Source: Diphasiastrum complanatum (taxonomy: Eukaryota; Streptophyta; Lycopodiopsida; Lycopodiales; Lycopodiaceae). Taken from it: a stretch of 64,000 bases of DNA. The stretch lies in NCBI GenBank assembly GCA_029204225.1, contig CM055106.1, positions 13,610,294 to 13,674,293 of the forward strand. Direction: 5' to 3'. Of this stretch, positions 33,419 to 43,960 are shown piece by piece. The position numbers and the translations under genes are program-made. How positions within the stretch are numbered: the first letter of the stretch is position 1; the number at the start of each line of letters is the position of its first letter. The notes below the pieces were generated by a model that was not told the DNA's origin, did not search any database, and was given only the letters and a program-made list of their open reading frames with translations.

Positions 33419-33430
33419 TGGTATCAGAGC
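33419..33430 (+). promoter_or_regulatory. Primer binding site of element B
   Basis: TGGTATCAGAGC directly after LTR end TTTATCA. A second copy lies at 38871 after the 3' LTR, inside the leader duplication. Confidence 0.9.
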
Positions 33431-33508
33431 TAAGTAAGAGAGTGATCATTGAATCATAAATCTTGTAAAGATCATTGGCAAAATTTGTTTTTTGGCCAAT
33501 ACTAGTGA

Positions 33509-33514
33509 GGGCGA
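33509..33514 (+). promoter_or_regulatory. Leader GGGCGA box of element B
   Basis: GGGCGA at 90 nt from the PBS start. Duplicated at about 38961 in the terminal extension. Function unknown. Confidence 0.4.
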
Positions 33515-33578
33515 GTTCTTCTAGAGTGATAGCTTGTAATCATTTGGATCAAAACGACTTGGAGGCTGTGTATGTACT

Positions 33579-33594
33579 TTTCACACGTGTGAAA
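33579..33594 (+). promoter_or_regulatory. Leader palindrome of element B (candidate RNA dimerisation site)
   Basis: TTTCACACGTGTGAAA, a perfect 16-bp palindrome 160 nt from the PBS start, preceded by GTACT. Its duplicate is at 39031-39046. Offset and self-complementarity match A and D while the outer bases differ. Confidence 0.55.
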
Positions 33595-34014
33595 CCGTAC
33601 AGCAACTTTCAATTCAAGTTACTTTGTGTTTTTTGGTCCCAAAATCACAATACTAGTTCATTTTTGGTGCTTTTTGAAGCATAGTATTGATCTAGATTCA
33701 TTCTAACTAATGCCTATGACCAAATAGTGTTTTGGATCATTGAAGCATTTCTTTTTAGAGTCTAAGATCAGATCTAAGAGGCTGATTTGTTCAGATCCTT
33801 AGTTGAAGTGAAATCTCTAAGAAAAGTGTAAAGCAATTTTTTTTTGTGAGAGTGAAAGCTAGAAATTTTTGGTAAGATCTTTGAGTATCATTCAAGCTTG
33901 TGTGTTAGTTTGATAGAGACAAGCCTATAGGCATTCTAGTAAGCTTTAGGCCACTTCATAGATCTTTTAAAATTCAAAAATCTTTGTGATTTTTAAAAGA
34001 GCATTCATTCTAAA

Positions 34015-37000
34015 ATGTCATCCATGGGTGGATATTTGATGGAACCAAGTGAGAGACTCACTTCCACAAATTATTCCATTTGGAAAGTGAGAATGGAATC
34101 ACTCCTAGTGATCCATGATCTATATGACATAGTTCAAGGAGTAGAGGAAGAGCCTCAAAATCCCCAAGAACAAGCCAAATACAAGAAGAGAGCAAGATTA
34201 GCTCTACATTGCATAAAGTTAAATGTATGCAATGACCTCTTGAAAGAGGTGTCTTCTTGTACCTCATCCAAAGAGGCTTGGGATTCATTAAAGAGCATTT
34301 ATGAATCCAACAATACTTCAAGAATCCTCATGCTAAGAAATCAAGTTTTCCAAAGCATGAAAGGAAGTGGAGAGAGTGGACAAGAGTATGTTCTTAGGAT
34401 CAAATCTCTTAACAAGGAGTTAAGTGCAATAGGAGAGAAGATCCAAGATCAAGAACTAGTACAAATCATTTTGAATGGTCTAAGTGATGAGTTTACCAAC
34501 TTAGTCCAATCATTTGCCATTCAAGACTCTCTTCCATCCATTGAAAAGTTGCACAATGTTCTTGTGGCCGAGGAGAGTAGGCTTCTACACCTCAAGACAA
34601 GAATGGATAGCATGTCACTTAATGGAGGAGAGGAGAAAGCTAACTTTACATCTAAAGGCAAGAAAAAGCAAAATCCATTCAAGAAAAATCAAGGCAAGGA
34701 GGCCGAGATGAAGAATGGAGGATCTACCTCCAAAGGCAAAGTGAAGAACAAGGCAAAACTAAAGTGTTTCTTTTGTGGAAAGAAAGGACACTTTGCCTCA
34801 GAATGCTACTTGAAGAAGAATCAACAAGCCAAAGGAGATCAAGGGAACATTGCTCAAGAGGAAGAATATGAGGATGGATTCAACACATCCTTAATGGTTG
34901 CATCTACACCAACTTCAAGTCAAGACACATGGTGGATAGATAGTGGGGCTAGTTCCCACATGTCCTTTAACAAGCATTATTTTTCTACTCTTCTATCTTG
35001 TAATGACTCTTAGAAGTCAATATACACTGCTAGTGATCAAGCATGCAAGATAGATGGCATAGGATCTATACCTCTTTGTTTAGGCACATCTAAAAGGATA
35101 GATCTAGATAATGTTTTGTATGTTCCTACCATTTCAAGAAACTTGCTTAGTGTAGGACAATTAATGGACAATGGACTAGATGTACATTTCAAGAATGGAG
35201 TTTGTTCCATCTTGAAAAATGATAAGTGCATAGCTAGTGGCATTAAGCAAGGTAGACTTTTCAAGTTGGATGCTAATGTTGCAAGTGAAAGTGTGAACTT
35301 GGCTAGGGAGGAGCTAACTCAAGTGGAGCTTTGGCATAAGAGATTAGGCCATCCTAATCTTCAATCTATGGAGTCAATGGCAAGCAAGGAACTAGCTCTC
35401 GGCCTACCAAGAGCTTTCAAGAAGTGTGGAAAAATGTGTGAGGCATGTGGCCTTGCAAAGTCACACAAATCTTCTTACAAGAAATCTTCATCAAGATCTC
35501 TCTCTCCCTTGGATCTCATACATTCTGATGTACATAGTTTTTCACATGCAAGTAATGGAGGTGCCTTGATGTATGTAACTTTTATAGATGATTGTACTAG
35601 ATTCACATGGATTGAGTTACTATCAAAGAAAAATCTTGTTTATGAAGCTTTCATTAAGTTCAAGTCTCTAGTAGAGAAACAACTTAGTACTTCTATCAAA
35701 GCACTAAGATGTGATAATGGAGGAGAGTACACCTCCAATAAAATGAAAGACTTTTGTGAGATCAATGGTATTAAGTTACAATACACTTGTTCCTACACCC
35801 CTCAACAAAATGGGGTGGCCGAGAGGAAAAATAGGAGTCTATGTGAGTGTGCAAAGTCCTTGAGGCTTGATGCATCACTTCCCATCTCATTTTGGGGAGA
35901 AGCCATAACATGTGCTAATTATTTGTGTAATAGACTTCCTAGTAGTGCTATAGATGGGATCTCACCTTATCAAGCCTTGTTTGATAAGAAACCCAATGTA
36001 AAATATTTTAAGATCTTTGGATGTACTTGTTATGTACACATTCCTTTGGAGACTAGAAGGAAAGAAGATGCTACCTCCTTCAAAGGAATCTTTGTTGGCT
36101 ATGGAGAAAATAGCAAGGGATATAGGATATATGACCCTACATCCAAGAAAGTAAAGGTAAGCAAGGATGTACTTTTTGATGAGTCACAATTTGCTAAGAG
36201 CTTGTCAAATGGATCTAACCCATTGTGCATTGAAGATCTTGACAAATCCGAGGAGGATCTTGACAAACCCGAGGAGGATCATGACAAACCCGAGGATGGA
36301 GATTTGGATCCAAGTCAAAAGGGGCCAAGAAGATCATCAAGGAGCAAGGCCGAGCCCTCAAGGCTTACCTATGTGGACAAGGGAAAGCAAAAGGAAGGCT
36401 CTACATCTTCTACCTCTTACTCTTTTTTAGCTACATTGATTGAAGAACCATCATCTTTTGAAGAAGCATGTAAATCTAAAGTTTGGAGAGATGCAATGCA
36501 AGTAGAGTATGATGCATTAGAAGAAAATCATACTTGGAATCTTGTAAATCTTCCAAGAGGAAAGAAACCACTTGCATGTAAGTGGATTTATAGAATTAAG
36601 TACAATCAAGATGGATCTATTAGTAAATACAAAGCTAGGCTTGTTGCTAAGGGATTTCTTCAAATAAAAGGATTGGATTATGAAGAAACATTTGCACCTG
36701 TAGCTAAGCTTGTAACTATTAGATTAATCATTTGCATTGCTACTTTGTTCAAATGGGATCTCTACCAAATGGATGTGACAAATGCCTTCTTGAATGGCTT
36801 CTTAGAAGAGGAAATCTACATGATGCAACCCGAGGGCTTCATCAAGATTGGTGAGGAGCAAAAGGTGTGCTACTTAAGGAAGAGCCTATATGGCTTGAAG
36901 CAAGCACCTAGAGCTTGGTACTCTAGGTTGCATGATTTTCTCTATTCCCTTGGCTTTGTACTAAGTGCTTATGAACCTTCTTTATATTTCAAATGTAATG

Positions 37001-37995
37001 AAAGAAAGATCATCATTTTGGTTCTTTATGTTGATGACATCATTATGACAGGAAATGATGATGATGGCATAGGCAAAGTAAAAGTTGACTTATCTAGTGA
37101 GTTCAAGATGGTAGATCTAGGCTTCCTAAAGTTTATACTTGGGATAGAAGTGTCTAGAAGTAGCAATTGTACTTTCATAAGTCAATCTAAGTATGCTACT
37201 TCCATTCTTGAAAGATTTGGTATGAAAGATTGTAAGGGGATTGACACCCCTATGGAGCATGTTGTGAAAGCAACTAATGAAGGTGATGAAGCATCCTTTG
37301 AGGACATCACTCTCTTTAGGAAGCTTATAGGCTCTCTAATCTATTTAACCATCACTAGACCTGACTTAAGTTTTTGTGTAAGCAAGTTGAGTCAAAGTAT
37401 GCAAGCTCCTTTAATTCATCATTGGAAAAGTGCCAAGAGAGTACTTAGATATGTTTCTAGTACTAGATTTTTTGGTATACTTTATGAAGGATCTAACTTG
37501 CACTTGAGAGCCTACTCGGATTCAGATTTTGCAGGTGACAAGATGGATAGCAAGTCCATTAGTGCATTTGCAACATTTCTTTGTGGAGGAGTGATATCTT
37601 GGCTTTCCAAAAAGCAAGATACAATCTCACTATTTTCTTGTGAAGCCGAGTACAAGGCATTGACTTCAACAACCAAAGAGCTCTTATGGCTAAGAAGACT
37701 CTTGATGGAACTACATGTGCTAGAGGCCGAGGAGATCCCTTACATATTTTGTGACAATCAAGCTTCTCAACAAATTGCTTCAAATCCTATCTTCCATGCT
37801 AGAACAAAGCATATTGAGATAGCTCACCACTTTGTGAGGGAGAAGGTACAATCCAAGGAAGTGCAACTACATCATGTACCATCATCCGAATGCATAGCTG
37901 ATATCTTAACCAAACCATTGTCCAAAGATCCATTTTTTAAGTTAAGATATGCTCTTGGAATTGTAGATAGATGTACACTAGATTTGCCAAGTTAG
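34015..37995 (+). pseudogene. Copia gag-pol polyprotein, element B, one in-frame stop
   Basis: A 1326-codon frame broken only by TAG at 35011-35013, between the protease and pre-integrase regions. Gag MSSMGGYLMEPSERLTSTNY, zinc knuckle CX2CX4HX4C from codon 251, protease WWIDSGASSHM with D309, then after the stop the pre-integrase (HKRLGHP), integrase (IHSDVHS, RCDNGGEY, NGVAERKNR), RT (LYVDDIIM) and RNase H (YSDSDFAGDK, SCEAEYKAL, FCDNQASQ). A 24-bp tandem repeat in the linker near 36232-36300 gives repeated Glu-Asp-Asp-Lys-Pro-type units. Ends 13 bp before the LTR. The stop probably inactivates it; it may have been copied in trans or mutated after insertion. Closest in the window to A. Confidence 0.9.
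36232..36300 (+). repeat. 24-bp in-frame tandem repeat in the element B linker
   Basis: Nearly three copies of a unit containing cccgaggaggatcttgacaa in the acidic linker between integrase and RT. Absent from the same position in element A. Confidence 0.8.
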
Positions 37996-38000
37996 AAGTG

Positions 38001-38008
38001 AGGAGGAG
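38001..38008 (+). promoter_or_regulatory. Polypurine tract of element B
   Basis: AGGAGGAG immediately before the 3' LTR start TGTTGAAAATTG. Confidence 0.85.
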
Positions 38009-38870
38009 TGTTGAAAATTGTCACTTCTCACTTGACATTGGTTCATGTAAATATTGATCAAACATTAGAATATGTTGATGATATGATTTCACACGTGTGG
38101 AGCATGTTCCCATGTGTGAAAGGATGTACTTTTCATGTTTGTATATATCCAAATTGATTTTGTATCATTCTAGTTAGTGTGAACATGAAATGACTAGTTT
38201 TTAGTCAAGTTGACTAGTCACCTACAAATTAGCTTTTCCTTGCATGTGCATGAGTAAATGCTCCCACATGGCAAGTGGATGTTCACATGTGTGTATAGAG
38301 TACTAGAAGATAAGAGTTGACCATTTTCCTTAGATCCTATTTTGTAGGGAATATTCCTATATTCTAGGAGACTAGCTTTTTGGATTTTAGTCATATTCTA
38401 GAAGGTCAACTATTGGATAAGGATCAAGGATGGATCAAATGGATAGATATGAGTGATGTGGCACTCTTCACACGTGTGAAGGCCTGCTGGACTGTACCAG
38501 ACTCATGGATGTACTTGATCCATAAAAGGATCATCATTTTGCTAAGAAAATTGATGAGACTTTTGCACTCTACACTTTTGTGAGATTTCTAGTCATTTGT
38601 CTTGTGATTTTTATGCATGATTGCTATCTAGTATCATTGTACTTGTTGTTTCAGGTGCAGGCCGTACAGTGGACAGTACTCCACACGTGTGAAGCCGCTC
38701 TCACTAAAAAATGATGTGTTGATCCATTGCTCTTGCTTAAATCCAAGTGTAGTGAATCTAGATCAAGATCTAATGTGTAGAACTTGATAGATTCATTGAT
38801 TAAGCAACCAATAACTCTCTATGATTGTAAAGTACAATCATTATTGTCCTAAAAACTGTAAAATTTATCA
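38009..38870 (+). repeat. Element B 3' LTR
   Basis: Appears identical to the 5' LTR, including the three palindromes (38090-38099, 38466-38481, 38682-38691). Confidence 0.95.
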
Positions 38871-39413
38871 TGGTATCAGAGCTAAGTAAGAGAGTGATCA
38901 TTGAATCATAAATCTTGTAAAGATCATTGGCAAAATTTGTTTTTTGGCCAATACTAGTGAGGGCGAGTTCTTCTAGAGTGATAGCTTGTAATCATTTGGA
39001 TCAAAACGACTTGGAGGCTGTGTATGTACTTTTCACACGTGTGAAACCGTACAGCAACTTTCAATTCAAGTTACTTTGTGTTTTTTGGTCCCAAAATCAC
39101 AATACTAGTTCATTTTTGGTGCTTTTTGAAGCATAGTATTGATCTAGATTCATTCTAACTAATGCCTATGACCAAATAGTGTTTTGGATCATTGAAGCAT
39201 TTCTTTTTAGAGTCTAAGATCAGATCTAAGAGGCTGATTTGTTCAGATCCTTAGTTGAAGTGAAATCTCTAAGAAAAGTGTAAAGCAATTTTTTTTTGTG
39301 AGAGTGAAAGCTAGAAATTTTTGGTAAGATCTTTGAGTATCATTCAAGCTTGTGTGTTAGTTTGATAGAGACAAGCCTATAGGCATTCTAGTAAGCTTTA
39401 GGCCACTTCATAG
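38871..39413 (+). repeat. Leader duplication beyond the element B 3' LTR
   Basis: Copies 33419-33961 without visible difference: PBS, GGGCGA box, palindrome, and on to ...ccacttcatag. It then stops abruptly at the target duplication. No second coding region follows. Confidence 0.9.
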
Positions 39414-39418
39414 GTGTC

Positions 39419-42400
39419 ATCCACATACACAACAACAATGATGATCTCCCCATTTGTGATTCTCACGTAAACATTGGAATCGGCTATCAATGGTTCAAAT
39501 CCTAAGGATCTCAGGGCTTGATCTTTCTTCTTAAACCATTGTCATGCTGATTGCTTTATACCATAGATACTCCTGTGCATTCGGCATGCATAGGTAGGAA
39601 GTGATTCGGAGGTATAACCTGGAGGTTGATCCATGTAGACCTCTTCATCTAATTCGCCATGTAGGAATGTTGTCTTCTGATCAACGATGTAAATCTTGAG
39701 GTCGTATACAGTTGCATATGCAAATAGTAGGTGTAAAGAAGCATGTTCCCAGTGTAGTCGATGCCATACTTCTGAAAAAGACCCTTTGCTACAAGTCTAG
39801 CCATTTGGTCCACACTTGAGTTTGTAAACCCATTTGCATTGCACTATTTTTTGTTTCTTCGGCATTGGTTGCAGTGTCCATACCTCATTCTTCTTCATGG
39901 ATTCAATTTCTTCATTCATGGCTTGGATCCATTTGTCCTTCTCTAGACTATCGATGGCTTTCTCGAATGTTTGTGGTTCGCCACTGAATCCACAAAATTC
40001 TTCGGATGTAGAAGCCAAGTTGCCTGGCACAAATCTTGCTAACGCTCCTTGCTCTCTCGTTGATCTCCTAGGAGATTCTTCTGGTATTTCTTTTTTCATC
40101 TGATTCGTCACTCAGCTGATGTGGAGCTAGAATATCTTCGTCTGACTATTCGGATTCTGCTCCCTCTGTCATGGTTGGCAAGTGATAATACTGCTTTCCT
40201 AGAACTTCATAGCTAGCAGAATCATTGTTGACCATTGTTCTGGTGTCATCAAATTTGACGTCTTTGACAGTCTTCACTAGATTTGTTTCTGGCATGTAAA
40301 TCATGTAGTATGATGAATGGTTGTCATATTGGATGAGGTATCCTAATTTGACCTTCTGATCGAGCTTCTTTTGAAGCTTATTAGGAATATGTGCATAAGC
40401 TGCATAGCCAAAAGTTTGAACATGTGTCAGATTGGCTTTTCTATCCCACCATAGTTCATGTGGTGTCGTGTGAGACACTTGATTTGCCTATCCTGTTCTA
40501 GATGTAGGTAGCTGTAGCTATTGCTTCAGCCCATAGCACTCTTGGTGTCTTCAAATAGGCCATCATGCACCTTGTGGCTTTCATGAGAGTCTTGTTTTTT
40601 TTTTTTGCAACACCATCGTGCTACGATATATAGGATGTTGTGAAGGATTTTTCGATCATTGCAAAAATTCGTGAATCGATTTGAGATGTACTCTCCACCA
40701 TGATCTGTTCTGATCTGCTTCACCTTGTTTCCTGTGTATCTTTCTACCCAGTTCACATATTCTGTGAACTTGTCGAATGCCTCTGATTTTTTGTGAATGA
40801 AGTAGACTCGGGCAAACTTATTGTAGTCGTCAATGAAGGTTATATAGTACTTCGAGCCTACTACTGAGATCACATCAAAGGCTCCACAGATGTTTGAGTG
40901 TACCAACACCAGAGTCTTTGTTGTTCTGTAGGATTCTATGGTAAATGACGTTCAAGACATCTTCCCTCTCATGCATGCGTCACAGGTGGTCGAACTAGTT
41001 GCATTCAAGATGCTTACTCTTGTGATACCTCCATGTTGGCTTGTTTGATACAATGCCATTGAGGTCATGTGGCATACTCGCCTGTGCCATAGAACATCTC
41101 CAGAATCATGGGCTTGATGTGCTTGATCTGTTGGTAGGCATACCCTCAAATGATATAGGTTGCCTTTGCGTCTTCCTTGTGCGATCAACGTATTGGTGCT
41201 GGATTCAACGACATTACATGTTTCATCTGAAAATGTCACCTGCATCCCAGCATCTGCTATCTTTGCTACTGATAGAAATTCTTGTTGCAGTGTGGGTACG
41301 AAGAGAACATCTTCAAGTCGTCGGTCTCTACCATTTGTATTGAGCCAGGACAAACCATTCACTCGGTGTTCTGATCCATCTCCAAGTACTATGAATTTTG
41401 ATGGATCAGTACTTCGAAAATCAGACATTATTCATCTTGATGTAACAAAGTGTGAAGTAGCTCCTGAATCAAGTAGCTCTTGTGTGTCAAACGTGGAGGC
41501 TGCACACATGTCTGTACAAAGATAGATCATCAAATTTTTATTGTTCAACCTATATTCACCCATCTTTGAGCTTTCTGGCTCTTCGACATAGGAAGAACTA
41601 TTATTGTTCTCCCGTTTCCCTTGAGGCTGCATGACCTTTCTTGTGGCAATGGATATACTCAATCTTTGGATTGAGCTAGTATGAATCGACAATATATCCT
41701 TCGCGTCTGCATCTCACGCATGTTTTCTTGTCGCCATTCTGCTATTTAGGCTTTTCTTTGTTCTTCCAACCGCCTTTGTTGGCTCCCTCTGATTGTTGAA
41801 AATTATTTTCTCGACCCTAAGGCAAGCTCATAAACCCTATCTATCAGGTGGACGCAACGCTTGCCTTCATTTGGTCATATGACCTACTCACTTCAAAGTC
41901 GTAAGTTGCGATTCCCTCAAGGTTCACAGGATTTTGTCTCGATTCTGCTTTTGGTCTGATTCCCTTTTAGGCTTGAATTGCTTCTTTGGCTTCTCCTTGT
42001 TGTCGTAGGGAGCTAAATCAGCACGGGCTTTGACTTCTTCTCAAATCTCGATCACTGCCTTTTTGAGTGTCATTGCTGGATCCTTCGCTAGCAATGTTCA
42101 GGTTGTCTAGAAAGATCTTGGTAAAGCTCTTAACAGGTAGGTGAGTTGCTTCTTTGCTAATACTGCATTCTCTGTTTCGGCATTGTGTAATGAAAGGAAC
42201 AGATCCTTCATTTTTTTGATAAAAGTGGTAAGGGCTCTGCCATCCCATCGTAAATTTGTCAACTGATCTTCAAGAAGCATGATCTGACTGCGTGATTTCG
42301 TTTGAAATCTAGTAAGCAATGTATTCAACATCTCTCTTGCATTAGAGAGTGTCGCGAGGTCAAGCTTCATGCTATCTTTGATGGATGATGACAACACGAC
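39419..42400 (-). pseudogene. Copia element F: gag to RT, decayed
   Basis: From right to left on the minus strand: gag (42397-42018, MKLDLATLSNAREMLNTLL, LPRSF), a Cys-rich stretch with CVRC resembling half a zinc knuckle (about 41720), protease LLDSGATSHF (about 41450), pre-integrase LWHRRVCHMTSMAL (about 41080), integrase YITFIDDYNKFARVYF and RTDHGGEYISNRF (about 40690), a linker, RT start WIQAMNEEIESMKKNEVW and KWVYKLKCGPNG (40111-39797), RT middle to IIIVVVYVDD at 39450-39419. Stops and shifts occur throughout. Continues across element B at 32551. Its 5' LTR is not visible. Confidence 0.85.
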
Positions 42401-42837
42401 TACTGCCTTATCATTCTTCTCTCTCCATTATTGTAGCTCTTTGCTAGTAGTTGTAGGCATCCCTTCGGTGTTGTCTACCCAAGGCCATAGCCCTTCTCCC
42501 TTCAATATGAGAGAGGTTTTTATCTTCCATGCTAGGAAGTTCGACCCAGCTGAGTCAAGGATTGTGCAAATCTTCGACTATATATTGTTGATCGATGCCA
42601 TTGCTGTAGATTGTGTTCTTCAGATGTTCTTTCTAGTTTCTTGTTCTGAATGCTTGTCTCCTGGATCTGATAGCTCTTTAGCTATATCAAGTCTTGGATA
42701 TGAGCCTATCATGATTGTTGGGAGAGATCTTCGCTCTGATAAAGGTGTAGTGGGTATCCAGACACGAATTGTTTCGTCCTATTAGATTCTCATAGTTTGA
42801 ATTACTACGGCTTGTAGTACATGTGTGGGCTCGGATT

Positions 42838-42957
42838 TCAATGTTGATCAATGCTTTTGATTGTCTAGTTTTTTGATAGATTGTTAAGCAAGCATCCAAT
42901 CACTCTTGTGGATCTTTTGTAGATCCATTTATGGTCCTAAAGTATAGTAATTTCACA
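42838..42957 (+). mobile_element. LTR tail fragment (A-related)
   Basis: Matches the last part of the element A LTR from gatcaatgctt onward with an internal deletion, and nearly matches the complement of 12075-12167. Ends TTTCACA at 42957 but is not followed by a PBS. Confidence 0.75.
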
Positions 42958-43029
42958 CCTAGAACCAAGAAAAGGAAAAATTGGTCCAGAAACTAAGAGA
43001 ACCATGACTAGAATGCACAAATTTAGGAA

Positions 43030-43960
43030 GGATATAGACCTAAATCTGAAGAGAGAGAGTATTGACTTAGGTCAAGCCCTAGAGAATCTAAAGTTGGAAA
43101 TAGGGCTTTGGCAACTAGTACAGTTGTTAGCCACTATTAAACGTATGGTCAAATGATTGATGAGACCTCCACAACCAAAACACTAGAACCACCTACAATA
43201 GGAAAAGTAAATGTGAACTTGTTAGATCACTACTACCCTAAGGTAGAAGTACTGATAGATGGCCTAGTCATTTCAGGGGCCATAGTTGATGTATGGTCAG
43301 CAGTTAACATTATAAGTCTAGAACTTTTAGATCGACTTGGCTTCACTCTATAACCCGCTACCTTGATATCCCTAAAGCTAGCCAACAACTCTGTGATCAA
43401 ACCAGAGGGCGAGCTTGAGAATGTACCCATTACCGTGGCTAACAAGACCATTCAGGTGTACTTTTATGTCATGAGGATGTACTTATGTAGAAAGTGCTAG
43501 CATATTTTTCCCTAGGACTACTCAAGATTTGAAGGGGATTCCACCTGACCTAGTGACACATACGATACTACTGAAGGAGGGAGCCAAACATACGACAAAA
43601 ACAACGCCGGCTACCCTATCACTTAAAGAAAGGAGTGTACACTAAACTAGAGTGACTTTGAAATACTGGACTGATATTTATAGTAAAGAACATCGAGTGG
43701 TGTTTCCCAGGAGTACCTTGCACCAAAAAGAACTCCACATGCATTTGCGTATGTCTGGATTATAAGATGTTGAACAAACAGGCTAAGAAGGACTACTTAT
43801 TGAAATTCCAAAAATCTACATTTTTTGTTATGTGACTTGGCAACAATCTACATACTTGAAATCAACATGTAGTTTGGTGATCATTCTATTAAGTCACTTG
43901 AAACTTTTTTATATCATCGTTCACCAAATCCTATCATGAGTTTATACAATAAGTGAGCTA
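43030..43960 (+). pseudogene. Ty3/gypsy protease-RT remnant
   Basis: A frame at 43153-43353 holds VEVLIDGLVISGAIVDVWSA and VNIISLELLDRLGF, the aspartic-protease pattern of gypsy elements; the usual D-G/S-G has become D-V-W-S. Farther on (about 43720-43795), KKNSTCICVCLDYKMLNKQAKK resembles the RT start. Many stops separate the pieces. No LTR or PBS could be tied to it. Confidence 0.65.

Larger units (their letters stand above)
32557..39413 (+). mobile_element. Copia element B, very young, with extended terminal repeats
   Basis: Standard 862-bp LTRs (32557-33418, 38009-38870; TGTTGAAAATTG...TTTATCA) look identical by eye. Unusually, after the 3' LTR the PBS and 543 bp of leader are repeated (38871-39413), so the direct terminal repeats are 1405 bp long. 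The 5-bp flank gtatc (32552-32556) matches gtgtc (39414-39418) at 4 of 5 positions, and removing the insert and one flank restores the YVDD codons of element F. So the leader extension appears to have been part of the integrated DNA. Confidence 0.85.

Noticed and set aside
32928-33684. Two small open frames (67 and 69 residues) present twice, at 32928/33475 and 38380/38927
   Set aside because: They lie in the LTR and leader of element B and are duplicated only because the terminal repeats are. No coding evidence.
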